Shown piece by piece: positions 22,348 to 33,376 of a stretch of 64,000 nt of DNA. Within the stretch, counting starts at the first letter, position 1. Each line of letters opens with the position of its first letter. This DNA comes from Phlebopus portentosus (lineage: Eukaryota; Basidiomycota; Agaricomycetes; Boletales; Boletinellaceae): assembly GCA_037892935.1 (NCBI GenBank), contig JAYXKI010000023.1, forward strand, positions 1-64,000, written 5' to 3'. A program made the position numbers and the translations under genes. Below the pieces are notes generated by a model. It was not told the DNA's origin, made no database searches, and was given only the letters and a program-made list of their open reading frames with translations.

Positions 22348-23673
22348 TTTGTCAGGCTAGCCAGAGCCCTTCCGAGTCGTTTCCCCGAGTTCCGCTTCGT
22401 TCCGCTCAAAGAGACCCGGTTCCGAAGGTTCCGCACATTTTCTGACCTTTCTATATGCGTCCCCTTTAATCCATTATGCTCTCGTTCCAGACATGCTTAG
22501 TATTGTTTCTTTTGACCTATGTGTCCCTTAAACCATTCCTATGCGCTCCTCTCCTTTGTAGATAGCGATATGCGTTCCCTTTTCTTTATGACGTAGGTTC
22601 TCTGACCGCTGGGAGGCTCAGTCTTGGACGTTTAGTATAAATATAGCACGACTCTCGTAGTAGAGGGACAGCTTAGTCGGAGCTGAGTGGGAGCTTAGCT
22701 TGCAGTTCTCACATCGTCTCAAAGCCTCTCGACCTCTAGTCTACTTGTTCGTAGTGGACTCTCTCGTCTCTATAGTCTAATATACGACATTTCGTGTTCT
22801 GTACAGTCGATCGGTGATCTCTCTTTGCAGTAGAGCCGTTCGTGTGTTCGTATAGTTCGCCGTCATCGTATAAAGGCTTCTCTATCTCCTCTCACCCGAA
22901 ACAAGACCCCCTCACGTGTTTCGATCCGTTTTGCCCGGTTTCGCTCGTAACTCAGTTACTCCGCGTGCCGCTCGCATTTGGTCTCGCAACACCTTCTCCT
23001 CTCCATTGTCGTCGGGAAAGGACACCATATCACCCCTTTCCTCTTGACTTTCCACTCTCCGCTTCCTCAAGACCAGCCCGGTGCTATTCCACATCGTTTC
23101 GATCGGAAACGGTCGGTTTCATCGTCCCACACATATCCTTCGATTCTCTCAGTCCCCTTCTGTCATCATTTTGCACCTCCATTCCTCGCATCACATTTCG
23201 ACACACTCAGCAATTGTCCTTCGTCCATTGAATCGCGTTTCAAATCGTTACGCCACGTTCCGACACTTAAGACTACGAGTGAGATCGACTACAGTCGCTT
23301 ACCAGTGTGTTAGCACAGTCGATTAGTCACGTTCGGGTTGGTGGTTCGACTAGCGTAGCTTAGTTAGTTTAGTTCTTGTGCCTTGGGTTAGTCGGCTTTA
23401 GTCCAGAGCTCGCAGTTGAGCCGGAGAGTCGATTTAGCCTTTACACCACCACCGTCGATCTCGGGAGAAGCCTACCCTCGGAATTCCTCCTCGAGCGCTT
23501 CCCTCATATCCCCAGTTCTCTCCAAGCCCTTCCATTGTCTATCCCTATTTCCCTCCACTCCTTCGTGCCCTTAGCTCGGGTGTAATTCTCTGCTGACCGT
23601 TTGAAGGTATTCTAGGGCAGCCCCTTGAACTATACACTCCCTGTCCAGCATCAGAACGTCCACAGGAGTTTCA
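22348..23673 (+). repeat. Left LTR of X, second part
   Basis: Matches 47299-48626. It contains a TATAAATA box at 22636-22643, a candidate core promoter of X. Confidence 0.9.
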
Positions 23674-26186
23674 AGTGGAGCCCACGGCGAGGGGGATTTC
23701 ACTGTCCAGCCATTACGAATACCCCGCCAAATTCGTCTAGCAGACGAGTTACACGTAGCCAATCCGCTCGAGTCCCTGTAGAACATCAGGTTTTGCCGCC
23801 GACTCGAAGGCCTAGGATTGTCAATCACAACATACGTTCCGCTGCGGAAAACGTGGAACACAGCGAAACACCCTTACGACAATCCGTTAGCGCCATTCCT
23901 TCCAACACCGATTCCCTAGATCATTCCCCATCTACCATCGCCGATTCAGAACTCCCCAACCTCTCATCCGTGCCAGCTTCCACCCCAGGCTCACCGAACA
24001 GACCAGCTAGCCCGCCTACCAATTACCAACTACCTACCGGAACTCAACAGATCTTAGCCAGCAACGCAGCGATAATAGCTCGTCTGTCTGCTAACGCTAA
24101 CGTATTACAACAACTTACAAATCGACAAACCGCAATGGCGTACCAACCGCCCTCGCGTGGGGACAAACGTGCCCCAGCGTTTGACGGCTCAGAACCAAAG
24201 GAACTCCCTAGGTTCTTCGAAGACATTGCAGAAATTGCAAGACAGGCCGCGTGGAACGATAGAGATCACGTCCGAAAGTTCTTGTACTATGCGAAGACCG
24301 ACGTCGCGGAACTTTGGGAGACTACCGACGAGATTAACGACCCGAACCCTGATGTGGAGACGGTGAAGAGAGAGATTATAGCTCTGTACCCAAGTCTCAC
24401 GGCAGGGAAACGCTACTCCAAGGGAGAACTGGAGCATTTGGTCGTAGAACGGGCGAAGAAAGGGATCAAGAACCGAGAAGACCTAGGCGAATATCATCGA
24501 GAATTCGTCAGGCGCTCTAAGTATCTTATAACGAACGGAAAGATCTTGGAGTCCCAAGCTGACGAGATGTTCCTGATGGGAATTACAGGAGACCTTAGAG
24601 AGGCGCTCATTCGTCGTATCGAGATTAAGCTGCCAGACCACGACTCATCTACGCCTTACAAGATTAAAGACGTTCTCGAGCATTCGAATTTCGTGCTAGG
24701 AGGAAAGATTGTGGGCAGTTTCGGCAGTAACTTTCCACCCCCAGCTACCGGAGAAGCTTCGACAAGTATCGTGAAGAAGGAAGAAGTGGATTTGGCCAGG
24801 GTAATGGATACGTTGAAGAGTTTTCAGGTTACGCTAGACGCCCTGAGCAAGGGGAACGTTCCACATCGACCAGGGGCGGAACACAGCGAAACTCCGCGAA
24901 ACCCAGTTTGCAACTTCTGCGGCGAAGCAGGACACTATATTCGATCGTGTACGAAGGTTCTCGAGTACATCCAAGCCGGAAAGTGCGTTAGGAGCCAGGA
25001 TGGAAGGATTGTGTTGCCGAACGGCGGTCTCATTACGAGGTCGCTACCGGGGAACAATCTCAAAGAATGAATCGATAGCTTTCATGCTAAAGCCCCGGCG
25101 ACACACACAGTAGGGATGGTCGAGTCGGTCACGCCTGCATATAGCCATCAAGCTGGTCCAGCATACGCATATAGTCACGACGAAGAAGATCAGGACGAGC
25201 AGGAAAACTACGACATCGAACGTTTGGAGATTTTGATTAACGAGGCGAAGAAGAAGGCAGCTGGTGGACGAAGAACGAAGCCCGATGGCGTAGAGATCCC
25301 TAGAGTTCAGCCTCATAAGAAGGCGCAGGCGAAACCGCAGCCCGCGCCACCGAGTGGCGCGCGGCCCTCGACAAGGTCACTCCAGTCACCGCAGCAGGAC
25401 GACATTACCAGGAAATCACAACCCCAGTATAAATACGTCATACCAATAGAAGACTCGAGCGCAGTCTCCAATGTTCTGACTCGTACTCTCGATACCCCTA
25501 TCACCATCAGCCAACGAGAACTCCTCTCAATCGCCCCGGACGTTAGGAAACAGATGAAGGAGCTGACGACGGCGAAGAGATACAACGCGGCTGAAGTCAA
25601 ATATGGTGAGGTCGTGGATGATTCACTTACGTTACAAGTTGGGCGTTTCGCGTCGGAACAAGTCGAAACAGGCGAAACGCTTTCGACGGAAGGAATACTG
25701 GCGCTCAGTGGACAAGGCGTTGCCGCAGAGGCATCCATGCCTCTCAGGACCGTTAGCGCGTTGATTGAAGACACTCTGGAAGTCGAATGCGTGCTCGACC
25801 AGGGAGCTGTAGTGTGTCTGCTCCGCGAAGACGTGTGGGAGAAGCTTCAGATACCCCTATCCCCTGACAAAGGAATGATCCTCGAGACAGCAGACGCAGC
25901 TAGGTCATCTACCATTGGCATGATCTCTAATGCGAAGTTCACGATAGCTGGGATTGACGTTTCGCTCCAAGTGCAAGTCGTTCCGAACGCTCCCTTCCAG
26001 GCTTTGTTGGGGAGACCGTTTTTCGCTATTACGGAGTGCGAAACGAAGGATTACACGTCAGGTGACCAACATATCACCTTAATGGACCCGAACGATCGCA
26101 GAAAGCAAAGCAAAGTGGCCACCGGAATTCGAACGATTGCGCGAGGACCACTTCCAAAGGGTTTTCCGCAAGCGTCGAGGAACTGA
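23625..26186 (+). pseudogene. Gag-protease of X, one internal stop
   Basis: One frame runs from inside the LTR to TGA at 26184. The first ATG in frame is at 24135 (MAYQPPSRGDK), but the frame is open upstream. It is cut by TGA at 25068-25070. In the homologous Gag-Pro of Y an arginine stands at the matching place (LDRINKL in Y), so CGA to TGA is likely. Gag has a zinc knuckle CNFCGEAGHYIRSC at about 24,907-24,950. The protease region (about 25,116-26,186) has LDQGAVV where D[ST]G is usual, and otherwise matches Y over the flap and the LLGRPFF region. Confidence 0.85.
23676..23694 (+). other. tRNA-type primer binding site of X
   Basis: TGGAGCCCACGGCGAGGGG begins 2 nt after the LTR end. Element Y has TGGAGCCCACCGCGAGG in the same place. 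The implied tRNA ends with U before CCA, the discriminator base typical of tRNA-Cys; the identity is inference. Confidence 0.6.
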
Positions 26187-28266
26187 TTGAGAGAAATCGG
26201 CGAGACGAGAATGGTAGTAACCAATTGCCGGTACAGGTATTTTCTTATGATTTCGAATTTATTCCGCACATGATCCCATCTCTTTTCAACCAACGATTGC
26301 CTTATTTATTAAACAAAAATTGCTATACTACTGACAAAGAAGAACGGTCATATCGTTCATGTGTTTTAGAAACCCCAGAAGAAGAAGACGCGGCGGTAAT
26401 GGCTTACAAACGAGTAGCGCAGAAAGTCAGGCCGATCCCGGGAGTCCTTCCAGAAGAATACAGGATCGTACGAAGGCCGCATCCGGATCCGTTGAGAGGG
26501 ATGCCCGAGATGCCAGTTGTACCGAAGCCGTTCGAACCCACGGGTCGTGTAACCGCCGAAAGGATGGAAGCACTGAAGATCGACGAGAATACCTTTCTGT
26601 GGCCGGCGGAGAGGTTGTTAGTGAAGAATCTAATTATGTTGCAGGAAGAAGCATTAGCATGGACCGAATCCGAACGCGGAACACTCAATCCGACGTATTT
26701 CGACCCGATACGCATTCCCACGATACCGCATATACCATGGCAGCACAAGAGCATTCCGATTCCCCCGGGAATTCATGACAAGGCCCTCGAACTTATTCGA
26801 GAGAAGATTCGCAACGGGGTTATTGAACCGTCGAATTCGTCGTATCGATCTAGATGGTTTTGCTTGGTAAAGAAAGACAAGGAAACGTTACGATCCATTA
26901 TCGACTTGCAGGACCTTAATGCGGTTACGGTCAAGGACTCGGCAGTACCACCGAACGTTGAAACGATCGCAGAGAGCAGTGGTGGACGAGCTTGTTACAC
27001 GGAGTTGGATTTATTCGTGGCATTCGACCAAAGAAAGCTGGACGAACAATCTCGAGATCTTACTACGTTTCAGACACCCTTGGGAACATTTCGAATGACG
27101 GTTCTACCAATGGGATACACCAATTCCTTGCAGATTATGCATAACGATGTGGCCTTTATCCTTCAGGACGAGATTCCGCACGTTACGAACCCTTTCGCAG
27201 ACGATGCGCCCGGTTTAGGTCCAAAATCGCGATACGAGCTACCAGACGGTTCGTACGAGACCATACCGGGAAACTCCGAGATTCGTCGTTTCGTGTATGA
27301 GCATATATGCGATGTGAACAGAATTTTGCAGCGAATGAAGGCCGTAGGAGGAACGTTTTCAGGAAAGAAGTTGGTTCCGTGTGTGGAGTTAGCCGTATTC
27401 GTTGGACACAAGTTGACGTACCAGGGACGCGAGCCAGACGATTCGAAAGTACAGAAGATACGAGATTGGCCGCCATGTAGAACGCTGACCGAAGTCAGAG
27501 GATTTCTGGGAACGGTAGGAGTCCTTTGGATTTTCGTCAGGGATTATTCGAAACTCGCTCGCCCGTTGTACCGCATGACAAGGAAGAACCAGATTTTCGC
27601 GTGGACAGACGAAGAACAGAACGCAATGGACGAACTAAAGCAAGCCGTTATTCTTTGCCCCGCGCTGTGCGCAATCGACTACGCGTCGGATAACGAAGTA
27701 ATATTGGCGGTAGACTCGTCTATTATTGGAGTTGGTTGGTATTTAGGACAAGAGCACTCAGATGGAAGGCGAAGGATCAATCGTTTCGGTTCTATTAACT
27801 GGAATCAGACCCAGGCATCGTATTCACAGCCGAAAATCGAGTTATACGGCTTATTTCGAGCATTGCACGCGATGCGACTGTATCTCATCGGAGTCCGGAA
27901 TCTAGTAGTCGAAATGGACGCAGCATACATCAAGGGGATGATCAACAATCCCGACCTGCAGCCCAATGCGACCATTAACAGATGGATCGCAGGTATCCTT
28001 CTCTTCAGTTTCAAGCTCAGACACATCCCAGCAGCCGATTTCCGATGTACCGATGGATTATCCAGACGAAGAGCAGCTGAAGAAGACCCCCCTCCGGATG
28101 AAACATACGAAGACTGGGTAGACGAAACGTACAGTTTTGCGATAGAAGAGCCGGTTTCGACATACCAAGTAGCGCAACAGGGCGGAACACCTAGCGAAAC
28201 AGCGACCGAGGACCTATTTCCTTCTACGGAATCCACGAGAAGGAAGGATAGCCGCTTAGATGACGT
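26162..28266 (+). pseudogene. Pol of X, 5' part (RT-RNase H), split by Y
   Basis: The frame is open upstream of 26,225 and overlaps gag-pro. It encodes reverse transcriptase with conserved LDLFVAFDQRKLD and PMGYTN motifs and FADD in place of YIDD near 27,190, then an insert typical of this lineage and RNase H (VDSS, VEMDAAYIKGM). At 28263-28266 (ACGT) element Y interrupts it. Pol resumes in frame at 42776. About 1128 codons when the two parts are counted together. Confidence 0.9.
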
Positions 28267-29981
28267 TGTAGTGCGCCGCACTAACCTGTACCGGTCCAGC
28301 GGCACAGGCCTGTAAGGGCGGTACTCCCCTATGCCATACCCAGGACACCCCGCGTACTATTGTCAGCAAACCAGCCTTCGCCGCCGTTACCCATAATACA
28401 GCCTGCTCAGCGGCCGCCGGACCTTCGGCGGCCTAGGAACAGCATCCACGCCGCCGCCGCCGCCGACCATACGAACCGGCGGCGACGCCTCCACTCCTAT
28501 CTTATGATCACCTTGTCCTCCCTTCGACCAAATCCTAGTTCCCCTTCTCCAGCCTCTCTCAAGAACGGTTCCGCCGAATCCGGTGACTCCGGGCTTCGGA
28601 AGTGCTCGCACGGCGGCCGGATACGCTGCGGCGGATGTATATCGCGCCATCGCGGAGGTGTATGCCCGCCGCCGCGCCGGCTGGGTGAACGATAGCCAAT
28701 CTCAGGTCCATTTCGTTGATTGTTTCATATTCTTATCATCCCACATTGTACGCCGAGCGCGGTAGCGCGCCCGGCGGCCGTCCGTATATTCCCCTTTTTA
28801 GTTTTATTCAACCCCTTGGCGTTTCAGATCTATATAGAGCGCGCCCTGACCGATCCGAACGGCCCCGACATTCGACACGACGTACCAGCACTCCGCCGTT
28901 CCGATTGGGGCGCCCCTAGGTCTTGGTGGCTTGGCGGCGCATCTCGGCGGCGGCCCCCGCCGTCGCGGCGCGCCTGTCACGCCTCGCCGCCCGCCGCTTT
29001 AAGTGATATTTCTTATCAAGGACTCATAGTATATATAGAGAGCATGTATCTATCCTAAAAAGCAGCAGATATACACTCTAGAACGCAGCTACCAGAGACC
29101 AACCACAAGTAAAGAAGCCTCCTTCAAGAAACCAGTATATACAGAGAACCAGACAGCCGGATCGGGCGAATTCCTGGTCACGTGCCCTCGCCGATCCTGT
29201 CCTGACGGCGTGGCCCCGGATCCCACAGGATAGAAGCCGCCGAGGTCATTCGCCGCCCTGGTCGTCTCCCCTCTGCGCAGCTGTCACTCGTCTAGTAATC
29301 GCTCTGGGGACTTCCCACTCATATCTGCATCGCCGTCCCTCTCTCTCCAGCCTCCGCCGCCGCTCGGCCCCTGAACATTTGTGATTCTTCCTCAACGCCT
29401 CGACGCAGCCGTCACTCTTCTAGGGATCTGTTATACTTCGTCGACGCCTCGACGCAGCTGTCACTCTTCTTGTGTTCACCGCTACCGTCGGCGCCGGCGC
29501 CCCTTTTAGACTGAGTCCAGTCTCCCACTTCTCGCCGCCTCCGCCGCCTCCGCGTCGTTCCACCGCCGACACTACTCCCCTTTTAAGTGGTATCGACTCT
29601 CTCTCTCCCGCATCTTCTCTGTGTCGTTCCGACGTCATCTCCCCGACTACCAGGCGGAATTGCACTGGTGCGAACTTCCGCCGGCCCCGCACCCAATCCG
29701 CCGCTGCGACCCCTTCGCCGGTTCAGTCGGACTCGGCGATCCCTATACAGTCGCCGAGTCCCGGATCGCCGCAGCGAGTTATTCGAAGGCGCGGCGGATC
29801 TGCCCTAACGGCCAGATCTTTGTACATCTGAGCTGAGTGTCGCTTCTGAAAGCCTGTAGGTAGTCTGTAGATCTGGTAGGACCTCCCCTTTTTCCTCTCG
29901 ACACCTTTGACATCACCTCCCTGTGGTCGAACGCCGCCGCCGCCGCCTTTGTCCCTATCTAGGAGAGTCTGATAGTCTACA
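28267..29981 (+). repeat. 5' LTR of Y
   Basis: 1715 bp. Candidate TATA words TATATAG occur near 28,830 and 29,030. It is richer in CpG than its partner over about 28,610-29,000. Confidence 0.95.
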
Positions 29982-30723
29982 TTTTGGAGCCCACCGCGAG
30001 GGAGGTAAAAAGGTGTCGTTCCAACCGATCTCAGGCCCTTCCAAGGGCACGCGATACTCACTAAGGCTGCAAAGAAGGGCGGAAAACAGTCAAACAGCCT
30101 CAGCCACAACCGCCGGCCAACCATACCATTATTCCACACTCTTTACAAGAGGCCGAACAGAAGAACCCCGTCCCACCGCACCCAGATCTCCGTCCGCGCC
30201 GAACCGTCGACGCGCGTCCATCGCCGCAGACGACCCACCCACCCGGCGTCCCAGAAGAGCATCTATCACTCCTTTTACACGTAACCCACCGCCCGGCGAA
30301 AGCGCAAGCACCGCCGCCGCACACCCTATATCGCCTATAATTCCCCCTCGTTTCATCCACGTTCCTAAAGACCTCCGCGAATCCGAAATTCGCCCCAGTA
30401 CTCACGTTCGTGTCCCCGGCGGCATCGAGGACCTGTCAATATCCCTCCAGGAACCTCCAGCCACCGGCCCCATCGAAACCGACCTCTTCTCCGACATAGA
30501 CAACCCCCAGATCTCCACCGCCGCACCGGCCTACAGTTATACTCCGCCGCAGAAGAACAGGAGGACGACGACCTTTACGTCCCCGACTCCCTCGTACACG
30601 GCCACGCAATCACCCCCGACTCTCCACTATCCCCCGTCGAAGAAGAGCGATCGGCGAGGCTCTCCCCCCCCCCCCTCTTACGCCGCCGACACCAGCTCAG
30701 AGGCCGCGGCTCTCCCCAATTGA
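29923..30723 (+). other. Leader frame of Y, Pro/Ser/Arg-rich
   Basis: An open frame of about 266 codons starts at GTG inside the LTR and runs through the primer site to just before gag. No domain is recognised. In X the corresponding Pro/Ser-rich sequence is in frame with gag, so this may be a Gag N-terminal extension in another frame or non-coding leader. Confidence 0.35.
29985..30001 (+). other. tRNA-type primer binding site of Y
   Basis: TGGAGCCCACCGCGAGG begins 3 nt after the 5' LTR end and is nearly identical to the site in X. Confidence 0.6.
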
Positions 30724-30778
30724 CAACGCCCAACCACCCACCCCCAGTACACCTCCTAAGACGGCCTCGATACCAACA

Positions 30779-33376
30779 ATGACCAGCACCCATACCGGCA
30801 TTCCCGCCGCGCCCCCCGCAGCCTCAGGATCGACCCCGCCGCCCCCCCAACAGCCGTCCCCCGCCGCACCAGCCTATGCCGCACCAGCACCACCCCCCGC
30901 AGGCGCCTTTCCCCCTCTCCCAGACCTCAGTGACCCAGATACCCATCCATTAAGTGGTCCCAACCCACCAGTGCCAGGAGCTACAATGCCCTACCCGGGA
31001 GACCGCCGCGCGCCGAAGTTCAACGCCTCCGGCGACCCCGCGGAAATCCCCATCTTCTTTAACAGAGTCCGGCTATTTGGACGAAGCGCCGGCCTAACAG
31101 ATGCACAAATGATCGCTTGGGCAAGATGCTACGCCGACGCTAAAGACGATCAGCTATGGTGCAAAAGGCCCAAAACGAGAGGAAACGACTTTATGGCATT
31201 CAAAGACGCTATCCTAAAGTACTACCCAAACGCTACGACCCAGTACACACTCGGCGACCTCCACAACCTTATTAACATAAGCCGCAACCAAATTATGCTG
31301 AACACCGCCGCCCTCGGCGAATACCATAGGAACTTTATCACCGTCTCCTCGTATCTTATCGACGCCGGCATGCTATCGGAGTTCGAACAGAAGCGTATGT
31401 TCAGAGAAGGCCTCCACCCGACGCTAAACAGAGAGCTGGATCTTAATTTGCGGTTTGTCAAGCACGACCACCCTACCGGCGTGCCCTGGGACATCGACAC
31501 AGTTGTAAGAGAACTAGAACGCATCCTAACCGGCGGCCGCCTCACAACCGCCGACCAACCACTGATGTATGCGGCGACAGCGGCCATGCCCACCTATACA
31601 CAAGTTACGACGTACACGCCGCCGCCGCAGCCCGGTGCTCCGGCCTACGGAGTCATCAACCAACCCCAGGTCAAGCAAGAAGAACCGTGGGTGTCCCTCC
31701 TAATCCAGGAAATGCGCGCCCTCCGTGAAGCCACCGAGAAGTCAAACCGCCGCGCTCCGCCGCCAACCGCAGGAGCCCCGCCGCAGCCCCGACAAGCCAG
31801 ATTTAACGGAAAATGCGCCGTATGCGCCAGTGTAACGCACTCTACCCGCGACTGTCCCACCAAGATCTCCCTGATCCAGAGGGGAATCATGCTCGCCGAC
31901 GCCAAAGGGTACTTGTACCCCTCCAATGGCCGACTTCCTCAGGGAGAACCGGGGATGTCAGTACTGGACAGGATTAATAAGCTCTTCATAGAGAATCCAA
32001 ACTACGCACCAGTTGGCGTCCAGCTCCCCATTCAGCCCGTATCCGACACGCCGCCAAGGATCGCTCCGCCGAGGCAGGATCCCACATATCAGGGACAACC
32101 GCCGACTCAACAATCCATGTATCAGTCACACCCTCCATCACAGGAATCTATGTACCAGGGCCTCAACCGGGCACCGCCTCCCTTAGCCTACAATACAAAT
32201 CCGCCGAACGGCCTGCCGCCGCGAATCCAGGAATCGAACTACTTCGAGGCTATCACCCCAGAAGACCCCCCAGACGACGATGCCTGCGACGGAGTCGCGC
32301 TCCTTTTTGAACAGGAAGAATCCCCCGAACAACCGCAGAATGCCTTCGCCGCCGCCGGAAGACGGCCAGGCCCCAGAGAAGTTTTCGACGGAATCGAAAT
32401 CCCCACCAGAAAGCCGCCTCGAGACCCCAACCCGAAATGGGGAGATAACAGCAAGAAGGGGAAACCACCCGGACAACGCCCGGCCCCGCCGCCGACGCCC
32501 TCGGCGCCGCACAGGGACGACGCGGTGGATCCGAAGCCACAATACCGAACCACCGTACCAGCATACGATGACGCCGCGGTATCGAACGTTTTCGACAAGA
32601 TTCTGGACTCGGAAGTCACCCTGCCGATCCGAAGCCTGCTCGCCGCCTCTCCCGAAATCAGAAAGAAGTGTAAAGAATTCGTCACGGGGCGCCGAGAACT
32701 AATTAGGGAAAATCCTGATCACGAGATGGCAATGTACGCCTCGATCCCGAGGCCCACCTCGCCGGTTAACTTCGGCGACGAAGATCCTTCCGTCGCCCCG
32801 CCGAACATTCCCCTCCGCGAAATCGAGGTCTGGCTCGATGATAAATTCGAAGTAAAAGCATTGCTCGACTCGGGGTCGACATTTATCGCCGTGCCAAAAG
32901 AGGTATGGAAGGACCTCGGGTCCCCGACGATAATGAGCCAAGCAATCACAGTAGAAACCGCCGACAGACAAACCTCACGCTCGGCGGGACTCATCCCTCG
33001 CGTCAGACTCACCATAGGCGCCTTCTCTATTGTTGTCCAAGTCCAGGTCGTCGAAAAGGCCCCCTTTCAGTTACTATTAGGCCGGCCGTTTTTCGTACAC
33101 ACTAGGGCGCAGGTCATAGACGAGGCCGACGGCGAACAGACGCTATACCTTACTCATCCCGATACGAACGAAACCATGTCGATCCCGACGATTCAGCGCG
33201 GCGCCGGGACAGAAAAACAGCGCCCCCTAGACAATGACGTCCCAGCGGCGTCCGCCGGAACATATGCGGCGTATACCCCCAACCATACCCGACGCATATG
33301 TCCTCCATCACGGCCCGGCGACTGTAAATATCGCCTTCAATCCCCGCACCATAGATATCTCCACCTCATTTTCTGA
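30779..33376 (+). CDS. gag: Gag-protease polyprotein of Y
   Basis: 865 aa from ATG 30779. Pro/Ala-rich N-terminus; capsid-like helical region at about residues 75-260; CCHC knuckle C-x2-C-x4-H-x4-C (CAVCASVTHSTRDC) near residue 345; a long Pro-rich linker; an aspartic protease with LLDSGST near 697; and the LLGRPFF flap-side motif. Gag and protease are one frame, as in X. The stop lies 143 nt inside pol, in a different phase, so Pol needs a shift or its own start. Confidence 0.9.
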   Translation: MTSTHTGIPAAPPAASGSTPPPPQQPSPAAPAYAAPAPPPAGAFPPLPDLSDPDTHPLSGPNPPVPGATMPYPGDRRAPKFNASGDPAEIPIFFNRVRLFGRSAGLTDAQMIAWARCYADAKDDQLWCKRPKTRGNDFMAFKDAILKYYPNATTQYTLGDLHNLINISRNQIMLNTAALGEYHRNFITVSSYLIDAGMLSEFEQKRMFREGLHPTLNRELDLNLRFVKHDHPTGVPWDIDTVVRELERILTGGRLTTADQPLMYAATAAMPTYTQVTTYTPPPQPGAPAYGVINQPQVKQEEPWVSLLIQEMRALREATEKSNRRAPPPTAGAPPQPRQARFNGKCAVCASVTHSTRDCPTKISLIQRGIMLADAKGYLYPSNGRLPQGEPGMSVLDRINKLFIENPNYAPVGVQLPIQPVSDTPPRIAPPRQDPTYQGQPPTQQSMYQSHPPSQESMYQGLNRAPPPLAYNTNPPNGLPPRIQESNYFEAITPEDPPDDDACDGVALLFEQEESPEQPQNAFAAAGRRPGPREVFDGIEIPTRKPPRDPNPKWGDNSKKGKPPGQRPAPPPTPSAPHRDDAVDPKPQYRTTVPAYDDAAVSNVFDKILDSEVTLPIRSLLAASPEIRKKCKEFVTGRRELIRENPDHEMAMYASIPRPTSPVNFGDEDPSVAPPNIPLREIEVWLDDKFEVKALLDSGSTFIAVPKEVWKDLGSPTIMSQAITVETADRQTSRSAGLIPRVRLTIGAFSIVVQVQVVEKAPFQLLLGRPFFVHTRAQVIDEADGEQTLYLTHPDTNETMSIPTIQRGAGTEKQRPLDNDVPAASAGTYAAYTPNHTRRICPPSRPGDCKYRLQSPHHRYLHLIF

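Noticed and set aside
22842..23585. Open frames in the LTR of X (also 47628-48538)
   Set aside because: Low-complexity Ser/Pro/Leu translations of LTR sequence. The two LTRs keep them only because they are copies.
28360..29058. Several open frames in the LTRs of Y (also 41129-41827 and others)
   Set aside because: They lie in non-coding LTR sequence of high GC content and overlap each other on both strands; no protein-like signal.
29420..29692. Minus-strand frame in the LTR of Y, repeated at 42210-42482
   Set aside because: A duplicate LTR frame with no features beyond Arg/Gly-rich composition.
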